Assembly (NCBI RefSeq): GCF_902459465.1
Contig: NC_047072.1
Location: 17,589,776 to 17,653,775 of the forward strand
Length of the DNA stretch: 64,000 nt
DNA from: Asterias rubens
Taxonomy: Eukaryota > Echinodermata > Asteroidea > Forcipulatida > Asteriidae
Direction of reading: 5' to 3'
The notes beneath the pieces are model-generated. The model worked only from the letters and a program-made list of their open reading frames with translations. It was not told the origin of the DNA and ran no database searches. The position numbers were made by a program, and so were the translations under genes. The stretch's first letter is position 1. The number at the start of each line of letters is the position of its first letter. Shown in pieces: positions 13,201-22,800 of this stretch.

Positions 13201-14229
13201 GAAGCAATCGGATCATACTGATTAAAACGTTGAGTTGTCTACCACAGGTTCTTTTCAGTACAAACACTTCTCAAAAAGATATTTTCACATGGTGCTACCA
13301 TAAACCTCACCTGATTATCCTTTGACTTTGCAAAATTTCAAATCCTACTGGCTATACTTTGTTGACCCTTCCCAATTGCTGTTCATGTGCTAATGTGTAA
13401 TAGTTTACCTCAATTTCCTCCCTCTTTGGTATTTGTTATTGTTTAAAGACACTGGACACTATTGGTAATTGTCAAAGACCAGTCTCCTCACTCGGTGTAT
13501 CTCAACATAATATGCATAAAATAACAAACCTGAGGAAATTTGAAATCAATTGGTCGTCGAGTCAAAGTTGCGAGAGTATAATGGAAGAAAAAACACCCTT
13601 GTCGCACAAGGTGTGTGCTTTCAGATGCTTGATTTCGAGACCTCAGCTGAGGTCACAAATTCAACTCAAATACTTTAGTTAGAAATTACTTCTTTCTCAA
13701 AATTTAAGTGACTTCAGTGTGAGCCGTTTCTCACAATGTTTTATACTATCAACTGCTCTCCATTGCTTGTTACCAAGTAAGTTTGTATGCTAACAATTGT
13801 TTTGAGTAATCACCAATAGTGTCCAGTGCCTTTAACTTTTGGTTCCCTGATTCTGTCATATATTATTCATTCATGTTTTCTTTTTATGCAGTGGTTGCCT
13901 TTCCCTTTTACAGGTCAAATTTAAAATAGAAAATTTTGTTAGACTTTTTGATTTGATTGATTTGAAATGGTTGATTCAGAATTGAAAATGTATTAAAAAT
14001 TTGTCTTACCTCGGCCCAAGTTAGTCAAAATTAGTTTAAATTTACCCAGTCATTCTCCCCTAGAGTTTTATTAATATTGATACTTGTTGTTTCTTTTGTT
14101 CAGGCTGCTCTGATCATGCAAGTACTACAGCTATCCCCAGAGCAGATCAACCTCCTCCCTCCAGAACAGAAGGCTAGCATCATGTTCCTTAAAGACCAGA
14201 TTGCACGCAGTCAGGGACAACTACCATAA
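4215..14229 (+). CDS. CSTF2: Cleavage stimulation factor subunit 2 (CstF-64), 10 coding exons, 469 aa
   Basis: Subunit of the CstF complex, which binds the GU-rich element downstream of poly(A) sites in the nucleus. Coding exons: 4215-4251, 5924-6172, 8291-8319, 9538-9645, 10798-10917, 11541-11733, 12190-12312, 12506-12768, 12933-13094, 14104-14229. All have GT/AG borders and matching phases and sum to 470 codons. An RRM spans residues ~10-92, with RNP2 VFVGNI (11-16) and RNP1 KGYGFCEY (50-57). The hinge domain (~110-190) includes [15 protein letters not shown] and [17 protein letters not shown], close to vertebrate CstF-64. A Gly/Pro/Met/Arg-rich middle (~200-420) has [12 protein letters not shown] repeats in exon 9 and none of the MEARA repeats of mammals. 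The C-terminal helical domain ([20 protein letters not shown]) contacts Pcf11 in known homologues. A small unrecognised exon in the G/P-rich part cannot be excluded. Confidence 0.95.
4653..5547. repeat. ~0.9 kb near-perfect palindrome (foldback element) in CSTF2 intron 1
   Basis: The left arm starts ACTTCTAGAAACTATTTTATA and the right arm ends TATAGTTTCTAGAAGT. Arms of about 430 bp mirror each other throughout: 'ggtgaaagttttacgac', 'gctggctaac', 'gccgcatcgcac', 'gtgcggcagtgcgtgg'. The centre of symmetry is near 5100-5155, in the 'acaataaccgttcacgc' segment. It encodes no recognisable protein and is best explained as a foldback or MITE-like transposon. Confidence 0.85.
6231..6614 (-). repeat. 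TTAA-MITE family A, full-length copy in CSTF2 intron 2
   Basis: Complete element: TTAAAGGCAGTGGACACTAT at the left, CAATAGTGTCCAGTGTCTTTAA at the right, with TTAA at both ends. In the middle is a short inverted repeat 'gatttcgagacctcaa..ttgaggtctcgaaatc' that is characteristic of the family. Confidence 0.85.
6720..7080 (+). mobile_element. 3' end of a CR1/L2-type LINE (reverse transcriptase C-terminus), decayed
   Basis: The frame ending at the TGA at 6957-6959 reads [17 protein letters not shown], then [19 protein letters not shown], then QTFLFND and stop. This is the typical C-terminal signature of CR1/L2-clade reverse transcriptases (GDRAF..APxLWNxLP..IR...F K..LK..LF). The LINE-like 3' tail 'aagcgctgtggtacctcgtgtaagagcgctgtataaat' and a TTATTATTAT end follow. 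A frameshift upstream, after 'IYQPG', shows it is dead. Confidence 0.75.
7081..7494. repeat. Foldback element, ~410 bp, CSTF2 intron 2
   Basis: The left end TATAGGTTTTCTTGGTCAAA and 'gagcagtcaatttcat' are mirrored at the right by 'attggctgctcattttc' and 'gagaaaacctata'. A TATA target duplication is possible. It is inserted directly at the tail of the LINE fragment, so it is younger than that fragment. Confidence 0.65.
7775..8018. repeat. Foldback family E (GGGCCCAATTTCAT ends)
   Basis: Ends TGGGCCCAATTTCATAGAGT and ACTCTATGAAATTGGGCTC are inverted copies. Inside, 'gctaagcacaaaaatttgctta..gaaatttcttcctt' is mirrored by 'aaatttcatgctaagcaaatttt'. Further copies in this window are at 9683, 25931, 30208, 47152, 51363, 57055, 58487 and 63328. 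Confidence 0.8.
8098..8222. repeat. Direct tandem duplication, 2 x ~62 bp
   Basis: The unit 'gcgacacag.gtttacacgtctta' + 'ataaaaaaaaa' + 'atgcattggaaccag' is present twice back to back, differing mainly in A-tract length. It lies shortly before CSTF2 exon 3. Confidence 0.85.
8431..8816 (+). repeat. TTAA-MITE family A, full-length copy in CSTF2 intron 3
   Basis: It runs from TTAAAGCTATGGACACTATT to AATAGTGTCCACTGCCTTTAA, has TTAA at both ends and the central 'gagacctcaagtt..aacttgaggcctc' hairpin. The orientation is opposite to the copy at 6231. Confidence 0.85.
9070..9520 (-). repeat. Probable dispersed retroelement-like fragment
   Basis: The stretch contains 'aagtgggagagagttccagatgcgtggcgcagc' and 'ggagaagacctgtcaccccaag', phrases I associate with a repeat common in invertebrate genomes. 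Overlapping minus-strand frames are open for 70-140 codons but show no domain. It ends right before the acceptor of CSTF2 exon 4 (9537). The family is unknown and the call is weak. Confidence 0.35.
9683..9931. repeat. Foldback family E, divergent copy in CSTF2 intron 4
   Basis: 'cagggccaaatttttatggctctgctta' at the left mirrors 'gtaatcagagccatgaaattgggcccag' at the right. The inner arms 'cgtaagcacagaa' / 'ttctgcactt..gtaagcacagaat' are GC-rich compared with other copies. Confidence 0.65.
10060..10215. repeat. Duplicated 'caagggcacgaaggcaatgac' segment
   Basis: 'tttcaagggcacgaaggcaatgactacgg' at ~10055 recurs as 'tttcaagggcacgatggcagtgactaggg' at ~10160, both followed by 'catggaacattcattgcc'. 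The same words occur near 7500. It is probably related to the CAGGCCTG-ended family at 22055 and 50555. Confidence 0.55.
11011..11330 (+). repeat. TTAA-MITE family B copy in CSTF2 intron 5
   Basis: It starts TTAAAGCCATTGGACACTTT and ends with 'ctgtaccgaaaatgg..gatggctttag'. The signature inner words are 'tcggagtcgggag', 'aataacgggaaaaccc' and 'gtttccgcacgtttcgc'. It is related to family A in its ends (GGACAC..) but differs in body. Confidence 0.8.
13443..13834 (+). repeat. TTAA-MITE family A, full-length copy in CSTF2 intron 9
   Basis: It spans TTTAAAGACACTGGACACTA to CAATAGTGTCCAGTGCCTTTAA with TTAA at both ends. The central hairpin is partly eroded ('gagacctcagctgaggtcac'). Confidence 0.85.
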
Positions 14230-14700
14230 GCCAAGACACTACACAACAGCCATGTTGGTCTATTTGTGAGTATGGCTTTGTGAGCCAAAGTGAGGTTCGG
14301 GGTTCGAATAGACTGGTACCTCTACACTTTCCAGGGGTGAGAAATGTTTGATGTGTTTCTTGTTCCTGAAGGAGCAGATTGCACGCAGTCAGGGACAACT
14401 ACCATAAGCTCCTAATACTGGAATACATTACTCTACAGCCATATTGGTATATTTGTGTGTATGACTATGAGAGCCAAAGTGAGGCTCGTGGGTTAAAATA
14501 GACTGGTACCTTTACACTTTACAGGGGTGAGAACTTTACAATGTTTTTCATGTCACTCAAGGACCAGACTACAGGCAGTCAGGGACAACTACCATAAGCT
14601 GGTTACTGGGTACAATACACTACTACCATAGTGGTCAATTTGTGTTTATGGCTATGCGAGCCAAAGTGAGGCTCGCAGGTAAAAAAAAGTCTGGTACCTT
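14188..14700 (+). repeat. Three tandem copies of the CSTF2 stop-codon/3' UTR region (periods 178 and 190 bp)
   Basis: Copy 1 is the real end of exon 10 ('gaccagattgcacgcag', 'tcagggacaactaccataag') with its first UTR bases. The same block recurs at ~14366 and ~14556 with the same TAA. Each is followed by 'catgttggtctatttgtg' / 'gagccaaagtgaggctcg' / 'gactggtacc' sequence. Copies 2 and 3 lie in the 3' UTR and are not read as protein in the exon-10 frame. Confidence 0.9.
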
Positions 14701-14828
14701 TTTGCATTTCTTTATTTGGGCATGTCTTTTTTTTCCGGGGGGTGGGGGGGGGGATTGGAGATTGATGTTTATTTCTTATTGTTGACTTAAATTTGTTGTC
14801 GTTTTTGTGGGGGGGGGGGTCGGCACTC

Positions 14829-14930
14829 AATAAATGTACATTAAGTTCATCATCTTTGTGTAATACCATGTTGGGTAGCACCAAACCATTTTTATTCCTG
14901 TACGTTAGAATTCATACAAATTTGAATAAA
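14829..14930 (+). terminator. Candidate CSTF2 poly(A) signals
   Basis: AATAAA occurs at 14829-14834 and at 14925-14930. The second is followed by another TAAA and a T-rich stretch near 14965-15000. Either would end a 3' UTR of about 0.6-0.7 kb. The assignment uses position and hexamer only. Confidence 0.5.
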
Positions 14931-15141
14931 TAAATCCAGTATCTGGAAGTCTACTAAACTCAACTGATTTTGTGTCACCTCTAAATTATTTTGTTGTCAT
15001 TTATAATTCAAGTTTCTGTATAAAATTATCAAAATATTCTGATTAAATAAGTCATGATCCATATAACATTGCATTAATTTGACACATAATAATGATTTCA
15101 AAGTCAACAAAATATATTTTGCTATATTTTTAAAACTAAGT

Positions 15142-15215
15142 ACAGTCGACTCCTGTTAATACGAGGTCCGCCGGACTGGCCCATTTTCCTCGTATTATCC
15201 AAATCTCGTCTTGAA
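15142..15215. mobile_element. Pogo/Tigger-like terminal repeat fragment
   Basis: 'tacagtcgactcctgttaat' followed by 'acgaggtccg' resembles the CAGTCGACTCYCGTTAAT ends of Tigger/pogo-type DNA transposons. 'tttcctcgtattatccaa' follows as a partial inverted echo. No matching far end was located, so only a fragment is claimed. Confidence 0.35.
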
Positions 15216-16146
15216 CGCAGCGTGCTAAAAATAGATATACATGTCATCATTGTGCATGCACACAACACGCGTAGGTGCATATACATGTACAGGAATGGTT
15301 GTTATTATATAAACAAATTATCATTTTCAGTCTGAAAGCTCACTGCTCGTAAAGTTCATACCAGAACTAGTCCCCCCCCCCCTCCCCTTCCTAGGGAAAA
15401 TATTCCACTCATAAATACTGATAAAGTCAAGAAAATAGATAATCATTGTCGCTCGGAACCGACACCCCAGAAACACCTTGTAACATTAACCCAAAGGTCG
15501 CAGGTCCAAATCCCACTCTGGTAAATTTGTCTTTGTACAACCCCGAATTCAATCAAAACTACCCAGACAGTTTCCCTTGTGGTTTATAACTTGATGAAGA
15601 CGGTGTTTCTTGAATCACTGATTACCCCACCTGTCTGTACTTTCTCAAATTATATATTCAGTCTCTACAAATCAGCTTAAAAATCATAAAGGCACTGTTG
15701 GTAAATACTGATTGTAAATTCTACATTTTACAGGTCACAAATTACATTATTCGTCACTTCCAATAAATAGATACCGTTTTAATAAGAACATGATATGATA
15801 TAAAAAAATTATTTCCTTTAAAATATTTGACTAAATAAACAAAGCACACTTGATAATTTCCAGTGAAAGACTCGGATCTCATTTTTAAGGAATAATGTGA
15901 GTGTAACTTCTCTTTTTCTGAACAGAAATCTGCTAAAATAGGAGAAAGAATTTGCAGCTCTGCAGTGTAAACTGGGTCTTGGGGAATAGCGGCGGCAGTA
16001 TCAACTGTGGTCCCAATAAATATTTATTTTCAGTTTCCTACAAATTAACTACATACTAATCAACCAGACAACCATGTCTGTTTCCAACGATAGTAAGCTA
16101 CGCGTAGGACAGTAAGAACACGGACAAAGCTACACCTATATAAAAA

Positions 16147-16492
16147 CAGGCATTATAGACGATGTGACCTTTGACATCACATGTTTACAAAAGAGCCACA
16201 GAGCCTGGACTTCCTGCAGGCATGATTTGTACACAGCTCAATGGAAGAAGACATAAAATCTTATATTTTATGGAGATTGCACTGTCTAATTCTTATCAAC
16301 TTTTGATATGATTAAAGGAGGCACATCTCAAAACTTGTCCAGCTTTTACTTTCATAACTCTTGGTTTTATGTGGAAATTATGACACAAAATGTCCACTTT
16401 TCCATAGGACCAGTGTAGTATCTTGCCTGCCAGCATACTTAAAGAATGTACAAGGTCACACTTATTGTAAACAATGTTCACATGGTCTATAT
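16147..16492. repeat. ~340 bp segment shared with 27042-27386
   Basis: From 'tatagacgatgtgacctttgac' to 'gttcacatggtctatat' this matches 27042-27386 in the same orientation with small indels ('gagcctggacttcctgcagg', 'catgatttgtacacag', 'caaaacttgtccagctttta'). Both copies belong to the NOX2 gene region, one downstream of its stop and one in intron 1. Confidence 0.8.
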
Positions 16493-16863
16493 TTAGGCTT
16501 GAGTACTCTTCTGTTCCACATCTTTGTCAACTAATCTTGTCTATGGTCAATGATGGTATTGCTGGTCCTGAATTTCTCTCTTGAAGGAGCACAACAATTT
16601 TCCCTCTCGTTAGAGGCACTTCTTTGAGAAAAATGTAAATTTGTATTGGAATTTTGCAAAGAGTACCACAGCAAAAGTACAGGGCACCAACAATTGCCGT
16701 GGATTACTTCAAGGCATGGTAGTGGAAAAAGGTGTATAAGCTTGTTCCCTGCCGGTTGGTGGCAGTGTCAAATGTGGCCTACATAAAAATACAGACACGG
16801 TTTTATACTAATTTACTACTTAAACTAATTGTCTTCTAAAAGTAAATAATTGTAATTTTTGTT

Positions 16864-19800
16864 TTAAAAGTTCTCCTTGTTATAGAAGAAGCGGCAGCCA
16901 TCTGCTTTCATGCTGGCATGACGATTGCAGCATTTGTGTAGCACACTTGATAAACTCTTTGGCCCACAGAAAAACACCCCGGCGTTCTTTCTGGGAAAAA
17001 AAACAAAGTGATTCAGACAGGAATGAGACTAGAACCGGGCTGTCAGGTTGGGCTTGGGCTCCGGTTCAAGGCACCCTAACGATGTTCGAATCACCACCTT
17101 GTGCTAAGTACACGCTGCTCCAAAACTTATAGGCTTGGTAGAGCTGCATTTCCGCTCCAGACGCAGCAAGCCGGAGACAGAGCCTAAGTATGGTTACACC
17201 TCGAGGACCTCGGTTCAAATCCCTTTAGGGCGAATAAGTGGATTGATTTTTCAGTCCCTACCTGACTGCTTGAGTTTTCCCTGGAAAGTCGTTTTGGTGT
17301 GTAAGCAGTTTGCACTAGCTTATCATATTTTCACAAAATTATAAAGACACAATCAAAGTCATGTGTAAAAGTTTCAGCTGAACACGGTGTCTACTTGCTC
17401 TTGGAGAAAAAACACACATCGACTTAAAATTAAAAGAAATCTACTAAACCAAACTTCTTTGGTTCTTACCCTGGATTATCTTGGGCAATCTGCTTGAACG
17501 TGTCGTCCCATTTCGGCCGGCCGTAGTTGGTCTTCTGTCTTAGTCCGGTGATGGCATCTACCTCCTGCTCTTCCTGTAAGTAGATATTCTTAGCCTGGCA
17601 GAGAAAGCAAGAGCAAGAAGTTCGTTAAGCCATTGGACACTTTCGGTAAACAGTGTTGTCCAAGGCCCACACTTCGTGTATCACAACTTTTATATAAAAT
17701 GACAAACCTGTGAAAATTTAGGCTTGATCGGTCATCGGAGTCGGGAGGAAATAACGGGAAAACCCACCCTTGTTTCCGCACGTTTCGCCGTGTCATGACA
17801 TGTGTTTAAAATAAATTCGCAATTCTCGATATCAAGAATTGATATCGGTTTAATGTTTTCTTTAAAAGTACAACGTTTCATGGAATAAAATTTCAAGAGA
17901 AGTCTTTCACCATTACCTTCTGTAAACCCTGTAAGTTATTTGTAAATCTGTGAACTTTTATTTTATTTTTCTGTACCGAAAGTGTATAATGGCTTCAAGA
18001 CATAAGAAGAACATCAAACCCGACGAAGATCTAGTGTGTTGTATAACTTGTTTACTTTCAAGCTGTGGATATTTGGCCTTATATTCAGGACTCAAATTTG
18101 GGGTGGAAACCAACAAGACCACAAGGATTTTTGTTCAAAATGTTAACTGTGTTTTCTTTAAGACCAGAATAAAAATTTTAGAAATCCAAGTTAACACCGT
18201 GACTTCTTGACTTGCCCTGTGGGCTTCACTACAAACTGTGCAATCCTTTCAGATGTAAATTTTAATAAAATTTAAATTTGTGAGGCCAGAAGGGATCCAA
18301 GAGACAAATCTCTTTCAAAACAATTTGTTGCGGATTTATACCAACGACCTCTGGATTAACGTGCCACCGCTCTACGCACTGAACTGTCTAACACTATGTT
18401 TGCGGTCTCCCTATTTTCTCAATATCTTTTTCGAGGGTGCCAGTCAGATGCCTTACAACCTGTAACTGCCTAGTAGCCAGGGATCACACTCAAGCTTATG
18501 CTACAACCTTGGAAGCGACAACAGATGGATGCGACGTATATTTTAAATACTACATAGAAAAGTTACAGGGTAACTTTTTAACAATTTAAAAGAAAACTTG
18601 ACTAAGGCGAAAGTTGGACCAACAGCCTTTGGATTAACGTGTCATTATTTACCTGTCTGTGACTCCATCCTCTTGTTAAGTAGATATGATACTCAAGAAA
18701 CTCGCTGCGACCGCTCTCAGCCAATCTGGTCTCTAGCGAAGTCAGGAGCTCCGTGAACCACTCAAAGGCGTTGGTGTCACGACAAATCCAGAAGAAATAC
18801 ACCTTCTTGAGTTTGAGATCGGAGTCAGGAGTTAGAATCCGTTCACTGTCGAGAAGAAATGGCAGATTAAAATACACTTCTTCTCTCACCCTGGCCCAGC
18901 AATATGGAATGAACTCCCACCCCAATCTCAGACAAGTCACTTCTTATACCAGCTTCAAAACTCATTTACAAGATGGAAACAATTTGGCTGAAATGAAAGT
19001 CCGCAGTAGATGCAGCTATTGCAGTAAGCAATTCTTTTTGTGTCACAACAAATCAGTGAAGACAAAGACAATTGCTATCATTTGTATCAATATTGTAACA
19101 AAACATTTGCTGACCAAAATGGCGTCCGCCCTTGTTAAAAATGCAATGGGTCTGGATTTGATTTGTGATTCTTTCCAAGGGTACAAGAAATGTCAGGACT
19201 CAGGGAAATTTGTTGAATGTTTAATTCTGAACGTCTTGAAGACATTGAGAGGAAGAAGCAGAAGCAGATACAAGAGATTTTCCCTAAAGAGACTCGGAAA
19301 GCATCAATATAGTTATTTTATCGACAACGTGAACTTACGAGATTGACTTAAGGATAGATGCGAATGGTGTGACGCCGATGCCTGCCCCAACACAGATTCC
19401 AACTTCATATTCAAATATGTCAATACTCGCCGTCCCAAACGGTCCATCAATAGCAACTCTACAAAAAAAGTAACAAATTGGTTTTGTGAAAAGTAAATTT
19501 AAAAAAACTTTATATCATTCAATTATAATGTCTTACTGAGAGCAGGATACATAAATAAATTATGAGAGGCAAGCATTTGAAATCAACTTAATTTGGGCTA
19601 TCAACCCAAATTCTAAATTCCTACTTAGGTAATCTTTGGAATTCTTACTTAGGTCTCAAAGAGATAGATTTATAAATAATGCCATCGATGTGACTGAATT
19701 CTTACTTCACCGTGCCACTTGTTCTATATGGATAAAATGAGTAAAAGCAAATTCTTACTTGGGTAACCGTGTCACTGGTTCTATATAATTCAATGAATGA

Positions 19801-22800
19801 AAGCAAATTCTTACTTGGGTAACTGTGTCACTGGTTCTATATAATTCAATGAATGAAAGCAAATTCTTACTTGGGTAACTGTGTCACTGGTTCTATATAA
19901 TTCAATGAATGAAAGCAAATTCTTACTTGGGTAACCGTGTCACTGGTTCTATATAATTCAATGAATGAAAGCAAATTCTTACTTGGGTAACTGTGTCACT
20001 GGTTCTATATAATTCAAAGAATGAAAGCAAATTCTTACTTGGGTAACCGTGTCACTGGTTCTATATAATTCAATGAATGAAAGCAAATTCTTACTTGGGT
20101 AACCGTGTCACTGGTTCTATATAATTCAATGAATGAAAGCAAATTCTTACTTGGGTAACCGTGTCACTGGTTCTATATAATTCAATGAATGAAAGCAAAT
20201 TCTTACTTGGGTAACCGTGTCACTGGTTCTATATAATTCAATGAACATAAGTTGATTCTTACTTGGGTAACCGTGCTACTGGCTGCTCTCCTTCTTGGTC
20301 CCCTCCTACACTCTCCTTCAGTTTCATTGTCCAGTCACCGACGATGCGAACGTGGATGCTTAAATAATCCTCCTCAGGGGCCTAATGGCAAAGGAGATTT
20401 GAATTTATCCTTAAAAGTTACTTAAAGGCACTGGACCACTATTGGTTATTACTCTAAATAATTGTTAGCCTAAAAACTGTTAGCTGTTAGCATAAAACAT
20501 TATGAGAATTGGCTCCCTCTGAAGTAACGTAGTTTTTGAGAGAGAAGTAATTTCTCACTAAAATATTTGAATTGAATTTGAGACCTCAGCTAGCCGAAGT
20601 ATCGAATTCAAGCATATGAAAGCACACAACTTGTGCGACAAGGGTGTTTTTTCTTCCATTATTCTCTCCGTCTCTCGCAACTTTGACAACCATATTTTTA
20701 GTTCAAATTTCACAGGTTTGTTATTTTATGCATATGAGATACAACAAGTGAGAAGACTGGTCTTTGTGAGGGCAGGGGGTCGAGTGTCAGATATGAATAT
20801 TCATGAAGGGTTTGACTCACCGATGTCAATGTAAATGGATGCCACTGTATCCTCGATATGGACGGGCACAGAAGGAAGATGTACTGACCGGGCAGCATCT
20901 TAAAGCCTTGTTTCTTCATTTGGAGCTCGATGACATTAGATGGATGTTGGACAACCTGAGACAAGGAGGCGTTAGTAATACCCAGTTTTTATATAGCGCA
21001 TTTCACACCCGAAAGGTGTCTCCAAGCCCTTTCAACATGATTACCCCTGGTCACTGGGCCTTAAATCATTCCTTAAACCACCTCAGCTCCCTGGGGAGTA
21101 TACAGCCTGTGCTACACTTCTCAGCTAAACCAATAGCAAGAACCACCTCTACTCTCGCAGGTACCTATTTACCCCTGGGTGAACAGAAACAATTATAGCT
21201 AAGTGTCTTACTGAGGGACACAAAAGTCACGATCGGGATTCGAACCCACACTCTGCTGAACAGAAGCACCAGAGCTTCAGTTTGGTGCTCTTATCCGCTC
21301 GGCCACGACACCCTAAGATCAACTGCTTGGTCAGAGTGGTGTCTTGCCTCGCCTTCCACCTCTGGGTCCCCGGTTCGAATCCTACCGGGGGCACTATATG
21401 TGGTTTGGGTTTTCAGTCCCTACTTGACTATGTTGGTTTTCCCTGGAATAATCCTCTAAGGTTTTCCTCCCACATCTCAAACTGAAATTTCTTCGTTGTC
21501 TTCTCTCTTCCCGTTTTGCTCTAATAAGAGCGCTTTATATCCGAATCCAAAAACTACTAGAGTTTATCTCACCATACCTTTGTGATTATGATGGTATGCC
21601 AGGCTCTGTAAAGTCTAAAGATCCTCTCAAAAACGTAACACACCATCGGAAACAATAGCCACTTCCAACTCTGCATCAATACAAAAAAATCAACACAAAA
21701 TAAACCTGTTTGACTAAATTATACAAAAACATTTAACCAATAGTGGTCTTGTCAAAATTAATCAAAGACAGGTAGTCGGATTATAAATCTCTGATGTCAA
21801 AATCTCTGATGTCAGATTTCCATTGGACTGTATTTCTATCAGAGACATGGTTTACTCGCTGAAAAAACTAAAAGACTGCGTTCTCCAATAGACTAAAAGA
21901 CACGCCCACTCTCTTGAAAGGTTCAAAAACAAAATGTCTCCTGACAATGACTTGAGCGAGCTAGTCGAAATGTTCAGATCATTTAAGAACTCACTCCGCG
22001 TTAGTGAAGTTAATAACAATCCACTATAAGCTATTGTTAAGTACATGTTGTAACAGGCCTGATACTTCACGGAGGCAACGGAGGCGATTGCCTCCGTTGC
22101 CCCTTGCCATTGCCTTGGTGCCCTTGACAATTTCCTCATAGAGTGCCCTTTGTCAAAGAGAAAATGCCTTGGTGCCCTTGCCCTTTCAAAAACGAAGCAT
22201 ACAGGCCTGGTTGTAATCCTGGCCGACTTTCTACATTCTGCCCAGGGTAGTAGTTAATAAACAGGACAGTTCTTTTCTGAACTGAGAAGTCTCCTGAATT
22301 CTGAAAATCTACTCCGCGGTATACATTCATTTGTAGCAAGACAAGTTCTCAAAAGAATATAATCTACCAAGCGATAGACTTACACATGGTTTTACTGCTA
22401 ACCCAATATATTTAGATCATAAGGTCTTCCCCTACTACTACATTTTATTAAAAAAGAAAACACTGGAAACTAATTATTACTCACTGATGCTGATCCGTTT
22501 ACAAACTCTGGATTTGGACACTGCTCCGATGGCCACTCCGTGTACAATTCATAACAAACCTTAGGGTCATGATGAGCAACGTTGGATTGTGAACTCACAA
22601 CTCCTCTAGATAGATACAAACCAAGAAGATGCTTTCAGAAATCGCCAATGAACGAGATAAAGGAAAACAAAATAAAAGCCTAAACTGTTTGGTGAAAACC
22701 TTGTTCTTTAAAACTACATTACTTCAAAGGGAGTCGTTTCTAGCAATGTTTTATAATACCAACAACTCTCCAGCATGTGTCCAGTGCTTTATAACAAAGT

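Larger units (their letters stand above)
14940..16863. other. Convergent intergenic region / NOX2 3' UTR
   Basis: This lies between the CSTF2 3' end and the NOX2 stop codon (16864, minus strand). It should contain the NOX2 3' UTR, but no polyadenylation site was chosen. A pogo/Tigger-like terminal sequence ('acagtcgactcctgttaatacgagg') is at ~15142. A tRNA-like B box ('ggtcgcaggtccaaatccc') is at ~15497. A segment at 16147-16492 also occurs in NOX2 intron 1. Confidence 0.5.

Noticed and set aside
18753..19346. 197-codon plus-strand open frame, the longest in the window
   Set aside because: It overlaps NOX2 exons 12 and 11 in antisense and the LINE fragment between them. No domain is seen, while the minus strand gives a fully phased NOX2.
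19698..20310. CRISPR-like array (56 bp period)
   Set aside because: Head-to-tail tandem repeat with no unique spacers, in a eukaryotic intron, derived from an exon boundary.
20803..21198. 131-codon plus-strand frame
   Set aside because: Antisense of NOX2 exon 9 running into a tRNA-derived SINE.
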